Positions 40,831-52,342 of a stretch of 64,000 nucleotides of DNA are shown here, piece by piece. The stretch lies in contig JAXDDX010000043.1 of the NCBI GenBank assembly GCA_034670405.1, positions 1,701,501 to 1,765,500 on the forward strand, written 5' to 3'. Position 1 is the first letter of the stretch. Each line of letters begins with the position of its first letter. Made by a program: the position numbers and the translations under genes. The stretch comes from Hoplostethus atlanticus. Lineage: Eukaryota > Chordata > Actinopteri > Trachichthyiformes > Trachichthyidae. The notes below the pieces were generated by a model. It saw nothing but the letters and a program-made list of their open reading frames with translations. It did not search any database and had not been told where the DNA came from.

Positions 40831-41214
40831 TTTTCTTAATGCAGAGGGTCAGAGAGGTCAGAGAGGTCAGAGAGAGGTCAGAGGGGTCCAGGAGCAGGTA
40901 ACAAGTGTCCGTCTCAGTGTCTGATTCAAGGATACTTCAGCAGGGATGGCCACTGGCTGTCTTGGGTGATCAAACTTGCCACTACGGTGATACTGGGCAG
41001 TCTTTCAATCCCCCCGGCTACCGGCCCACTGATAAAAACATGTCAGCTGGAAGTTATTATGAAGAAATTGGGCTTAGATAAAGTTTTCAACGACCTTCAC
41101 TGAAATAAAAGTGTGTTTTCATTTATAGGTGAACAGATGTGTAACAGATCAGTGATGTGCACAGACTCAGAAATGTATTTAGACGAGTGGTCTAATGATC
41201 GGATCAAGGTCCGT

Positions 41215-41385
41215 TATAGGGTTGGGGTTCTGGTAACCCTCACTGAAAGGTCACATATATCTGATCTCCATCAAAAGTCAACTGTCCTATCACAGCATCT
41301 TCGAGTAAGACACTGGGCCCCTGCCTGGACTCTCATTAGAAGTGGCTGTGGATGAGAGCACCAGCTAGATGCCTAAGGAGTGAGT
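41215..41385 (+). repeat. SINE-like fragment
   Basis: GAGTAAGACACTGGGCCCC and a tail AAGTGGCTGTGGATGAGAGCA, CAGCTAGATGCC, like the L2-type tail (gctctggataagagcatctgctaaatg) of fish V-SINE-like elements. Confidence 0.5.
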
Positions 41386-41915
41386 ACGACCAAAACAAGT
41401 TTATCAAGCCTTTGAATTCCCTTTGATTCAGTCCCGAAACTCTTTGTCTGTTTTGCAAATGGAGTGAAGTGGTTACCTCATGTGAAGCGTCTGGATTTGT
41501 AGTTCAGAAGATGTTGGGTTACATCACTCCCTACATGTAGTTGGTCATCAGACATTACGGCAAGCATTTTATAAGTATTTTGACCAACTGAGTTAAAAAC
41601 AGTTTTTTTTAACCTCAGGTCTGGCCATTAGTTTACACCTCAGTCTCTTTGCTATATTTAGAAGCAGAAAAAAAGATTGTGATACTGTAGACTAGTGTGC
41701 AATAGTGTGCAACAGCAACAGACATTCTGTTGAGCATTGATAAATTGACCGCTAAGAAGTGCGAAGCCAAGAATTACACATATTACATCTCAGTGACTCA
41801 CTGCACATTTTAAAACCAGTTACTCATAAATTATAAGTTTAGAGATATTGGGGAAATACTGTGTTTCCAAGCAAAAACTAATTAGGGAGACTCTTAGGAA
41901 TTTCCCCTTTAGTTA

Positions 41916-41968
<53 letters not shown>

Positions 41969-43189
41969 AGATAGAAGTGGCATTTGTCTAGAAATAGGAC
42001 ACTTCGTTTACAGTGGAGCGCATTATTTGGAACCTCGATCCAAGATTATATATCTGCGATGAAATGTCCTGTTTCCATGTGGTTTTGTCACAGCTTGTGC
42101 CACCCAAACCTCAAAACATGTGTTTTTCCACATGGTTTGAAAAACACAAGTGACACACCATTTCTGGGCTTAGAAAAACAATTCAGCCACCAAGTATTTG
42201 TGGCAATGCTGTGAATGCTGGAATACACGCTCTTAAAAGGCTCAGTATATTGTTGACTTTTATGATTTTAATAGTAATGTTAACACTGGCAATGACCATG
42301 ATGATCATGAGGGTGATTTTTGAAAATCAGAATTTAAACGTTAATTACTGTAATGATTATAACCATTATTAGCATGATGCCATGAGGAGTGTCCTGCTGG
42401 CACACTGATATCATTGGCACAGTAATAGGGAATGTTAGCAATTTGTGCATGTGTAGTTACAGTCATTTCAACTACTAAACACAAACCGCAGTAAAATAAG
42501 AGCCAGACAACATCTCTTGCGGTCCAGAAAACAAATTAATATCTGTGCGAGAATAGCTTTTGACCTAAGAGAGTCTCTCATATGCTCTTTTGAGCAGTTA
42601 GCCTACAGTTTGGAATTGCTTTTTCCGACTGAGGCAATATGCCATGAGAGCATAAATAACACATGGCAAACAGGATCTGTGGAGTATTTGTGGCACGATT
42701 ATTAAATCTATGAACAGTAGGCTAAATAGTAGGCAGCGTCATGTTCACAGGGACCAGACATCGCTGCATGAACATCACTTGTTCACTTTTGGTATTTCTG
42801 GAATTGAAAGCATTCGCTCATTTTAAATTGCATTGTCATCGGTGTTTTGATGGTAAATATCAAGTGATGTTAAATCTCACAGACAGTTTTAACTGTTTGT
42901 AGACGACTGAACTGTTTCCATAATTCTTTGCCATCTCGATGTCTGCTCAAATATCATGAGGATATTTGGGTTATGGAATTACAATAAAGCGAAAACACAA
43001 AGTGCATGTTTTGGAACGGGCAATAAAACTATCTTGTTCATATGAGCATATTCCACTTGTGGCTTCTGCAGTCGTTCATGCACGACCGTCCCCAAACATC
43101 GTTTCAGATGGATTCCACCGTCCTCGGTGAAAGGAAAACCCATTAATCTGTCAGGCTGCTACACCTGCATTACAGGGTGTGTGACAGCG
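41386..43189. other. No gene seen; long (TG)n
   Basis: (TG)n of about 49 bases at 41919-41967. Otherwise unique AT-rich sequence. Confidence 0.6.
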
Positions 43190-43570
43190 GCCAATTGCTT
43201 CAAAAATCAATTTTTAAATCAACAGGAAGCCAAAGTAAATTTGTTAAAATGGGAGTTATATGCTCTCTCCTGTTCGATCTATCAAAGGCCTTGCAGCTGC
43301 ATTTTGGACTTGCTGCAGGCAAGAGAGAGCTTTCCAATTAAGGCCAGAATACAGGAAATTGCAGTAGGCAAGATGGGATGAAATAAGAGCATGAAAGACT
43401 TGTTCCATGTCAGAAAAGGATAGAAATGACCCGAACCAAGATATATTTCTTAGCTGATAGAAACAAGACTGAACAACACTGGAATCAAAGTTCAGACCGA
43501 AATCAAAAAATAACAGATTATCTGTTTGAACAGTGATCATGATTAGTAGGACGAGCCTATCATCCATCAA
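43190..43570 (-). pseudogene. LINE reverse-transcriptase C-terminal fragment (L2/CR1/Rex1-type), decayed
   Basis: On the minus strand the frame 43570-43256 reads SCFYQLRNISWFGSFLSFSD, then HALISSHLAYCNFLYSGL and LQQVQNAAARPLIDRTGESI. These match the familiar order in fish LINE ORF2 after the RT core (SCFFQLRNI, FISSRLDYCN, QNAAARLLT). The D of the DYCN motif is A. Beyond the stop after GESI the frame continues as a degraded HWLPV-type region with several stops. It is a 5'-truncated, dead copy. Confidence 0.85.
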
Positions 43571-43740
43571 TGTGATATTATAACTTTATCATAACAGAAT
43601 CTTATCAAATGGGGTTCATGGCCTAAAAAGTCAAGACAAATTTACTCATGAAGTGTTTCTTAACAAACAGACTCAGTGAACAAAGGACATAAATACACAT
43701 ATGAAGAAAAGATGAAAACAAGAAAGAAATACGTTACATA

Positions 43741-43796
<56 letters not shown>

Positions 43797-45710
43797 GAGT
43801 GAAAGAAAGAAAGACGGACTGTGTGGCTATGAATTCTCTTTGTGTGTACATGTATGTGTCGCTGTGCACGTGCATGTGTGTGTATGTGGCAGGGTCAGAA
43901 ATGAACTGGGGCTCGGGGCAAAAATTACCTTGAAATGTATTAAATGTCTTGGAAAAACGAAGGGGCAAAAACTGCCCCCAATCATTAGAAATACCCTTTT
44001 CTGCATTTCACCGTGTTTACATTGTTTTCATTGGGTTGGCAAATAGTCACACGTGAATGCGACCTGTTGATGAAAAAGCAACTGAGTATGCAGTCGGAAG
44101 CAGTAGCAAATATTGGCACCACGCAACCAGCGGTTGAAGAAAATGCTGACCAACACAAACCACTGCATCAACAAAAAAATAAAACAACCAATATTGTAAC
44201 AGTTGGGTGTGGAAGACGGTGGTATATTATGTGGTAGATTATGATTTAAAATGAAACAAATCATGTTGGAACTAATTGATTTATATTTTACCAATATGCA
44301 ATGCAAATGTAGTATTTCATAGTTCAGTTAAATTGCCCCTGAAACAGATCAGAATCACCCAAAAATCTGATCAACTGAAAAAAAACATTTGTTTATTACC
44401 CTGGTATGTGTGTATGTATGTGTATGTATGTGTATGTGTATGTATGTATGTGTATGTATGTGTATGTGTATGTATGTATGTGTATGTATGTATGTGTATG
44501 TATGTGCACATGCGTACTCACTCAACCCTGACTATCAAGCCCCTGCACCCCTGCTGCTGGAGACAAGCCCGTCATTGGCACATGCAAAAGCCTTCAGAGC
44601 GCTTGTGCAAAAGGCATTAAAAAGCCCCACGCAATAAAACCGTTATTTATAGGACCGTAACAGCCTTGTAGTTTGTCTTGCACAAACCCCAGAGGAGGAA
44701 CCAAGACACTCAATCCTCCCATAGACACTTACTGCAAAGGCTACTGCAAGCACACTCCCCCCTCCCCTCCCCCGGCTGCCTATGCATAGCATCCTGATGC
44801 AAACCAGTGAAGTTGCTCCATTTTTTTGCGGCCACATGAAAGCTGAAAAACGTATTAAAAATTAAGCGGATGACAATTTGTGGTAAAGACAGAGCAAAAG
44901 AGGGAAAAAAAGGGACAGCAAAATAGGTACTCTCAGTAACCCTTGTGATGTAATCGGGGAAAATGTGTAACATTGTTAAAATACACAAAAAAGACAAACT
45001 TGTGACACCACACTTGTGGCACGGCGAAAAAATGTGTCCTTGTTAAAATCAAAATAAAGAAATAAGCAAGAGGGGGAAAAATGTTTTGTTGAGCAAAACC
45101 CAGAAAACTTGGTGAACACAAGGTGAGCCGGGTTCAGAAACCAGCAGCTTCACTTATTGCTGTTGTGGATGTGAAGTTGGCTGTTAATACAAGCTTGATA
45201 AAGTGGCTCTTCCATGAGAACCAGTGTCCTCCACTCATTCTCACAACAGGAACCCCCAGAGTGTGAGTGGGATTTTCCAGTTTCAGTCGCTAAAAGGAGT
45301 AAACCCTCTATTAGTTCATAGGAAGGCCTCGATGAGGCCTCCGTCCGTCCGAAGCGTGGGAAACAAAAGCATGCCTCCTGCGGGCAGCTAGCACTGCGGC
45401 GCCCCGCTGCCACGAAAAGCTGCAAGAGAGCAAGGAGTATGTAGTTGTTGGATGATGTCTTACGACAAGGCAAACCCAGGTCTGGAAACTGATCTGGAAA
45501 CTTGTGCACGATCGTATCAGGGTTTTCTACTGGCCTATGCATCCAACTTTCCCAGCTCACCACAGAAATGTCCATATGAGAACCGCCAAGTACATTAAAT
45601 GTACAGGGATACGACTTGGTGACTTTAATGCACAGCACATACGTGTACACAAGGGCAGCAGGCTCTCGGATGCAGGGTCTGTTCACTGCAAAACACAACA
45701 AGCTGCATGT
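43571..45710. other. Gene-free; (GT)n and (TGTA)n microsatellites
   Basis: (GT)n at 43745-43793 and compound (TG/TGTA)n at 44404-44512. A 270-codon minus-strand frame (45962-45150) overlaps a SINE-like fragment and shows no domain. Confidence 0.6.
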
Positions 45711-45716
45711 AGATTC

Positions 45717-45870
45717 CTGTAGTGCATGAGACTGACCCTGTAATGGAAATATCACAGGTTTGATCCCCTGTGTCGTTGAGCAAGATACCAAACCCCTACC
45801 TGCCCATTCATTGTAGGTTTCTCTGGATACCCAAAGTGTACTTACAGTAAATGTGTGTGTGACAACAAAC
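45717..45870 (+). repeat. SINE-like fragment
   Basis: Box-B-like AGGTTTGATCCCC (45756-45768), then GTTGAGCAAGATACCAAACCCC and a TTCTCTGGATA, CAGTAAATG tail. Confidence 0.55.
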
Positions 45871-46122
45871 GAACAAGTCACTGAAAGTAGCGCCGCTGCG
45901 GTGTAACACCAGAATGTGGTAGAGGGAAATTGGGACATATGACTCATGTCAGAAAACTCCATGTTGATGGTGTTTGAGGAAACATTTGTCTTTTAATGAT
46001 TTTTATATGTTTTTTCACAAAGCAAATCGCCGTCTGCTTGGGCGTCGATTGAACAACCATCCCATCCGGTCCAATACGAAAAGTCATCGATGAGGGATTG
46101 GCAGTGTGGCACGTGTGACACT

Positions 46123-46134
46123 GGTTTAGTTTAG

Positions 46135-46165
<31 letters not shown>

Positions 46166-46174
46166 TAGTTTAGC
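46123..46174. repeat. (GTTTA)n pentanucleotide repeat
   Basis: About ten units of GTTTA, with one shortened unit. Confidence 0.95.
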
Positions 46175-46344
46175 AGACTTACAGGCTCCTCCAAACTATC
46201 AAGATCAAAACAAAAAGTCACAGATATGAGAGGGAAGTGTGTTATTTGTGAAGCCCTGCCCCATTATTTCACTGCCTCCCACAGAGGGTTGTTTCTTCTC
46301 ATCCCAGATCAATCTGGGCAGGGAAAGCAAACACTCTCCCCTCC

Positions 46345-46445
46345 CTCAACAGCTACAGTCGAGGTGCCCTTGAGCAAGGCATTGAACCACTAAGCTGCTC
46401 CAGCAGAGCTGCTCAGTGGCCAGCAGTGGAAGACTGGTTGTACTG
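46345..46445 (+). repeat. SINE body fragment
   Basis: GTGCCCTTGAGCAAGGCATTG, CTGCTCCAGCAGAGCTGCTCAG: matches the body of the SINE at 15121-15368. Confidence 0.5.
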
Positions 46446-46629
46446 GGCAGCTCGCAGGTGTCTGTGTGTGGAAGTGTTGAAGTAAACTGGTAAACTTTTG
46501 ATAAACTAATCCCCCCCTGATCTGCTGTTTGATGTCCCACCGTCGTTTGTGGTATTGTTGAAAAACCACAAAACTTTACTATAAATTTTTGTGTTTTTCT
46601 CCTTTTATATATCATAAATATTATATATT

Positions 46630-46960
46630 TTTTTATTTCCATATAAATAAATGTCTGTTTTGCTACTTTCTATCGCCAATGATATAACACAACATTCAAC
46701 CTCTAGCCAGGTCATGAAAGATTTTACATTTGCTGCTATAAACACACTACAGTGAAGAACACCACAGTGAGGAACACCACAGTGAAGAACACCACAGTGA
46801 GGAACACCACAGTGAAGAACACCACAGTGAGGAACACCACAGTGAGGAACACCACAGTGAGGAACACCACAGTGAGGCTGAGAGACAAAGATGGAGACTA
46901 AATAAAAAAACACCACAGCAATGACGGTTTAGCATTAAAGATGTCTTCAAAACGCAGACT
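46630..46960 (+). repeat. Dispersed repeat family copy D with 8-unit 15-bp array
   Basis: The 5' block (TGTCTGTTTTGCTACTTTCTATCGCC) joins directly to the array (46754-46873, 8 units plus a partial one), so the middle leader is deleted. The 3' part reads GAGGCTGAGAGACAAAGATG, then AACACCACAGCAATGACGG and GCATTAAAGATGTC, matching copy C downstream of its single unit. Confidence 0.85.
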
Positions 46961-47413
46961 CTTATCTAAGTGATAACAGTTTGATGACTCATGGGCCCCT
47001 GAAACCCGTTAAAACTCCATTGCAGAGATAAATGGCCGTCAATGAGAGAATAACCAATCTTTCTCTGCACCTGAAAATCTCACTTTTTGCAGATGTGTGG
47101 TTTTCCTCCAAACAACAGTGTTTTGTCCTGGCAGGCTTGCGGACACAGGCCTATTCATTTTGTGGACATTTGTGGCGGAGCGAGCCAGTGGGCGCTGCGG
47201 TGCTGTCCCAAACCGGGCCAGGGGCTCTGTCTGAATCCATCAGCGTCCACCTTTCAAAGCCAGTTGGCAGGTTTTCTTCAAAATGACAGGCTTTTGTTTG
47301 GCTGCTGGATGTAATTGGTGACAGCTTTTGCAATGCAGGGGGCAGAATGATGGGGGAGCAGCAGCATCTGTCATGGAGCTCTTTGTTTTGTATTGTGTGT
47401 GTGTGTATCTGTA

Positions 47414-47446
<33 letters not shown>

Positions 47447-48352
47447 GTTAGACCAAAATAGTTATTTGCTGCTGTATCACACCGATATCCAGTTAATGTC
47501 GTCCACCTCCGATATGACAGAGGTTCCTCCCAGACCACAGCTACATAACAACAGCCTGTATAATCTGCAATGAAATTGTATTTTCTTTGCACATTTTATT
47601 TATTTATTTTATTTATTTTTATTTATTTTATTTATTTTTTTGTTCTAACAATAATTTCATTAGTCTGGTTGAGTTTTAGTGTCCTGTGGTCTAAATACTG
47701 TTTCACAAAATTCTGGGGTGAAACACTGAATACTTGTAGTTTTTTAAGCAATTGGCAGCTTCAGCACATAAATATCGGTATCAGCCTTCAAAAACCCAAA
47801 CCAGTTGAACTGTAGTGTGTAGCCAATAGAGAGAGAGCATGTAAGTGTGTGTTGTGGAAATGGGCGGAGCAAGGGGACCTAAGCAGTGTAGTCACAAGGG
47901 TGAAGGTCAACTGTGATATCAATCCCATGATCCCCCACTGTCTATCTAATAGTTTAACTTGTTGAATGTGTGTTGATATCACCAGACACTTTCTGAAGGG
48001 ATCTCTGGAAACTGATCCCAGAGCAGGCAAAACTCTAGCAGATGGATAAAGGAGACACATCACACCGAAAATTGGGGATGTATTGATTTTCCTTCATTTT
48101 CTTGAAACATTCCCTGTGCCCGGTCTGTTTTGTGCAGTCTTAGTGTGGTTTTCTTAGACTCATATTCCCGGTGTGAGTAATGACTGGTCGCAGTGCACAT
48201 GCAGTGCAGTATCGATCCAGTAAACATGACACTGTGAGGGGTATGGGCTTTTCGGCACAGCAAATACTGCCACTCTGTGTTCCAAAACAGACGGTGCTGC
48301 CTCAGAATGCAACTCATGTCTCCAGGGCTCATGCTGCTCCACGGTCATTTAC
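46961..48352. other. No gene seen; microsatellites and a repeat copy
   Basis: (GT)n-rich tract 47394-47450, (TTTA)n tract 47590-47640, and the truncated copy (47650-47800) of the 14785-15115 repeat. Confidence 0.6.
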
Positions 48353-48716
48353 CACACTGTAAAAAATATCCGTTTTAACAAGCCGTCTAATCGAACCTTC
48401 GGTCTTAAAACAGATTTTTCTTAAAACAAGTGAAAACTATTTACCGGTGAGGTGAGATAAATGTCACTTGTTTAAATGTTCCTGAATCAAGTGTGTTTTT
48501 CTTGACACCAGCAGGGCGATCTGCCTTATTCCGCCTTATTTCAAGAAAGTGACATTTGTTTCTAGAAAATGTCCCAAATTTGAAGCTGGAAACATTGGAA
48601 ACAAGTGGAATTATCTCATCCCTTTTGCAGAATTTTCCAATTGCTTTAAAATAATAAGACTTAAGACTGAATGTGAGACTAAATGACTTGGTGACATGGA
48701 CATTTTTTGCAGTGTG
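48353..48716. mobile_element. MITE with CACACTG ends (hAT-like)
   Basis: CACACTGTAAAAAATATCC (48353-48371) is inverted at 48698-48716 with 17 of 19 bases matching. The interior has TTCTTAAAACAAGTG and TTTCAAGAAA blocks typical of a very common fish MITE. The flanking 8-mers TCATTTAC and TCCATTAG share 5 of 8 bases, a possible eroded target duplication. Confidence 0.8.
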
Positions 48717-48819
48717 TCCATTAGTCACACTGAACCCGTTGAAAAGCCTGTCTCGCCCAGTAACTCAGCATCTCCCAGTGTCAGACCACTACTGATCCAC
48801 ATCTACTTTGATTTATAAC

Positions 48820-49330
48820 TCTCGATACAAAAACGGTTCTAAACAGTACTGGAAAACGGTTCCTTAGGCTTGTACCATAGCAGAGCCCTTTTTGGTTAAA
48901 GAACCACTTTAGAAAGGTTTTTTACAGCTCCAGGCTCAAATGGTTCTACATCGGACCTTTTTGGTGCTATAAAGAATCTTTCTAAAACATTTTCTTTCTA
49001 GCACCAAAAGGACTCTGCCATAATACAACCCCAAAGAACCGTTTTGATGCTATAAAATATTTTAGAAAGATTTTATAGCACAAAAAAGGCCCAATGTAGA
49101 ACCATTTTAGTCTTTTGTAATAAAGACTTTTTTCTAAAGGAGTTCTTCTAGCAGCAAAACCCCTTTAGAAAGATGCTTTATAGCACAGGGTTAAATGGTT
49201 CTACGTAGAACCTTTTGGTGCTATTAAGAACCATTTAACAATACAAGAAATGCTCCAAAGGAGGATAATTAAAATAACTTTAAGAACCACATAGGGTTCT
49301 TTATTCTGATTTGGCCTTTTTTTTTTAAAT
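48820..49330. repeat. Inverted-repeat-rich block built on GGTTCT/AGAACC
   Basis: At least six copies of GGTTCTA-CNTNG-AACC-like and TTTGGTGCTAT-AAGAA motifs alternate in orientation. One, GGTTCTACGTAGAACC (49197-49212), is a perfect 16-bp palindrome. It resembles the interior of the MITE at 17780. Confidence 0.7.
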
Positions 49331-50522
49331 CAGAACATTTTTAGACCATTATGAGTCTACATAAAACCACCATCCTCACCAAGGAACCCTTGATGAGCCC
49401 TCGTTTCTCCGTGTGTGGGCAGGTGGCCGTCTGGATGACATGTCTGCCGTCACACTGTGACTCTTTCCCAGTCCAACGGTTTTAATGTCGATGCTTTTTG
49501 CCCGTCTGAGTCCTGTGATGTGACCAACGTCAGCCCAAGGGGAATTTGGTGTGCAGACGCCCTCAGTCAACGCCATGACGCTGTGAGGTCACTTACAGTA
49601 TAGCCTCAGGGGGGGTGAGAGGGAAAGCATGGATCACTGTTTATCACTGTTCATAAACTGAAACCCAACAATACATGAGTATAAACGAGGTGGTGTCAGT
49701 GTGTTTGTGTATATCATCAGGACACATGCATGTCCCCTTTATGAGGCTGCCGGATTCATTTGAAATGATTATGTGTCGCGAACAATCACGTTAATTTCAC
49801 CTTCTTTGCTCACAGGAGGTTGAAACTAGTTTAAAGGGTCATAGTGGTGTTATGGATTGTTGGATCAATCGGTTGCCAAAATAATAAATCAATATGCCTA
49901 AATCGGTTATAATTGGGATAGGAGTCGTCCCTGCACTTGTACCACAAATGTGCTCCGTCTAATGACTCCCGGCGTCTTTGCGACCAAAACTCCAATCCTG
50001 TTTCTTCGCATCACACCTCAAAAACAAAACCAGATCATTTCACTTTGTCTTGTATTCATTCTTAAAATCTTAAGTGAAATATTCAGCCACTGGGGTTGAA
50101 ATAGGTTTCCACTTGCTTCCAGTAATGTTTACCATGACACAAGGCAAAAGAAAAGAAAAGACAACGACACTTGAAATCCCGAAACAGGTGAAACTGCATT
50201 GGGAATAAGTAGAATCAATGACCCGTTAAGGTGGATATGTTTTTTAGTGCAGCTGGCATCTTAGATCAAGTCTTTATTCCTCTGCCAGTGTCCTTCTTTA
50301 AACTTAAATAAACACAGGGCGTTTGATTCCACCTTGAGTTTGAGTGGTCCAAAAAAAAACAACGATGTATTTGGATAGCCCGTATCTCATTTCCCCCCAA
50401 ACCCGCGATGACCGGAGCTTGTATCATTGAATTAATCATTGGCAGGACGCGCTCAGACTCAGGTACAGAGAGGGGAGTTGGCGAGGTATCCGTGAGAAGG
50501 AGGACCATTAAGCAGGTTATCA
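49331..50522. other. nppc upstream region, no gene seen
   Basis: Unique AT-leaning sequence upstream of the nppc promoter; the minus-strand frame at 50266-50523 has no recognisable domain. Confidence 0.5.
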
Positions 50523-50570
50523 TGACATCATCACGGCTGGCTATAAAGCGGCGAGGGCTTATACAGAGTT
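50523..50570 (+). promoter_or_regulatory. nppc: nppc core promoter: CRE-like site and TATA box
   Basis: A TATAAAG box lies at 50542-50548, about 180 bases before the start codon. A CRE/AP-1-like TGACATCA lies just upstream at 50523-50530. A start site near 50570-50575 is expected from the usual TATA spacing, which would give a 5' UTR of about 155 bases. Confidence 0.6.
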
Positions 50571-50729
50571 AGAGGAGCACTTGAGGAGCTTTGGAGTAAA
50601 AGGACGGACTGAGCGAAATAAGCCTCTGGGTTTATACCGGCTGACAGGCTCTACTACCACCGGTCCTCTTTCTGAGCTCCACCAGAGGAATCCCTTCTAC
50701 CCCAAAAAAAAGAAAGAAACCTTGTCAAA

Positions 50730-50822
50730 ATGAACTTGTCGCACTTGGTGGCTTGTGGACTTATGATCACCCTGCTTTCAGTAAGGACGGGGGCGAAACC
50801 TTTAACTCAGGCGCAGCAGAAG
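50730..50822 (+). CDS. nppc: nppc coding exon 1 (signal peptide)
   Basis: The exon has 31 codons from ATG to AAG and ends in phase 0 at donor GTAAGAAG (50823). It encodes the signal peptide and the first propeptide residues KPLTQAQQK. The start is preceded by a purine-rich leader (50700-50729) with A at -3, a good vertebrate start context. The intron that follows (50823-52045) has no exon-like ORF that I trust. Confidence 0.93.
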
Positions 50823-52318
50823 GTAAGAAGTCATTGATATTGTTGCTATTAGAGACGAAACCCGCGTCTTAGCTTTGTAGTTTTACGCAGCTTTTTGATG
50901 GCTGATGCTTGTTTGATCCGTGGTACTTTAGTGCAGCAGGATCAGCTGTCTAGTTTGGAGTTTATCTATTGGGCGTTCAAGGCTGATCTTTTTACGCATT
51001 AGAGTTCGTGACTGCAGTCATGTTCAGCAATTGGACCATGGTAATATTTTTTTTTCCAATTGGCTCCACACACTGAATCTGAATCTGGAGTAGCCTAGTG
51101 AGTGATTTCTTGCATTACCACTATTTGGAAAGACGTAAATCCTGTTTTACATTACATTATTTCCAATATATTCCAACCTCTACATTTAAAATCTTTTGTA
51201 TTATAAAAGATGACTTTCTCTCCGGCATCATTTGCCCTCTTTCGAGTTTAAGCGCACGACGAAGTCATCTGGCTAGCGCTCCAAAGAAACAACTGGAGGA
51301 AAAGGCTCAAAGCAAAACCATTAGTCAGAAACATCACGTAATTCATCTAAGAAACGATTTTAAGTCATGAAGATATTCGGGCTCAATGTGGAAGCCATCT
51401 CTCCCATCTGTTAGTAAAAGTCAAAGTAACCCAAACCAACATTTCCATGCGTAAAATTAGCATTACGCGTGGAATCGATAAAAGTAGAATCTTCAACTTG
51501 TGAAAATAAAGATTTCAAAGAATCTTTAAAAGTGAGATTTTTACTTATTCTATTAGGATGGCTGCAGGTTGATGGCACATACTGCATTCAGGCTGCAGGC
51601 ACCTGTCCTTCTCTCTTCAAGGATCTCCACTGTTTTGTTTGACCTAAATTGTCACAGAGTCGCGATGTAAATAGGCTACATACACTTTGCGGGAAATAAA
51701 TTCACAAAAGTATTTAATTTGCACTGAATAATTGTAGCATCTTGTGAGTATTTTCGGAAGTTGGGTGCTCGTCCCAACCTGTTATTTTATTTCCGCCGAT
51801 GTGAGGCAAGTGCAGACAGGATCAGCTGTACATCATGCATTCAATCTTTTTCTACCCAATTGACAGGATGTTTTAAAATGCTTGAATGTAGATATTGATA
51901 TTTTTCCCTCATATTTGAGTGTGTGACGCAAACGGCTGCACTGAGCATAACAGGGTTCACTCTTGTTGCGTAAAAAATGCCGTAACTATCCCGTTACAGA
52001 ATATGTTTATCTAACGGAGGTGTGTTTTATTTATCTTTGATCCAGTCCCTCAGAAGTTTGCTGGGCCAGGAGCTGGCGGAGTTTCTGGAGTCGGAGGAGA
52101 GGGAGAGGAGACTGGACACCGTGCGCTCTCGGATACGTTTACTGCGAGATTTACGCATGGACACCCGGGCCAGGGGAATGTGGGCGCGTCTCCTGAACGA
52201 CCAGCCCACCCCAAGGAGAAACAAATCGGGCACCAAGAAAGGAGGGTCCGCGTCCCGGAGTGGCTGCTTCGGACACAAGATGGACAGAATAGGGACCATC
52301 AGCGGCATGGGCTGCTAG
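50730..52318 (+). CDS. nppc: C-type natriuretic peptide precursor (CNP, fish CNP-4 type), complete coding region in two exons
   Basis: Coding parts are 50730-50822 and 52046-52318, giving a 121-residue prepropeptide (human: 126). CNP is a secreted peptide that activates the guanylate cyclase receptor NPR-B. The start ATG opens a hydrophobic signal peptide (residues 1 to about 22, ending RTGA). Exon 2 holds the propeptide, a furin-type site R62-L-L-R65 before D66, the block conserved in mammalian CNP ([16 protein letters not shown], 66-81), a dibasic K95-K96, and the 17-residue ring C105 to C121. The chain stops exactly at the second ring Cys, the hallmark of CNP as opposed to ANP/BNP, which have a tail. 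Cleavage at R65 would give a 56-residue form (human CNP-53); cleavage after K96 a 25-residue form. The ring reads HKM where human CNP has LKL. I assign it to the CNP-4 type from memory of fish families and from the nearby ncl; the CNP identity itself is very secure. Confidence 0.96.
52046..52318 (+). CDS. nppc: nppc coding exon 2 (propeptide and CNP hormone)
   Basis: The acceptor is TTTGATCCAG ending at 52045, and the frame continues in phase 0 as [16 protein letters not shown]. Residues 32-121 follow, with an acidic/basic propeptide, the furin-like RLLR, the KK processing site and the Cys105-Cys121 ring, then TAG at 52316-52318. An ORF reading back to 52022 runs into the intron and is not coding there. 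Confidence 0.95.
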   Translation, partial: SLRSLLGQELAEFLESEERERRLDTVRSRIRLLRDLRMDTRARGMWARLLNDQPTPRRNKSGTKKGGSASRSGCFGHKMDRIGTISGMGC

Positions 52319-52342
52319 AGGTGGAGCAGCGGAACTGTGTTG

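Noticed and set aside
45150..45962. 270-codon minus-strand open frame
   Set aside because: The longest frame in the window, but it crosses a SINE-like fragment, has no recognisable domain, and shows no promoter or splice support. Probably chance.
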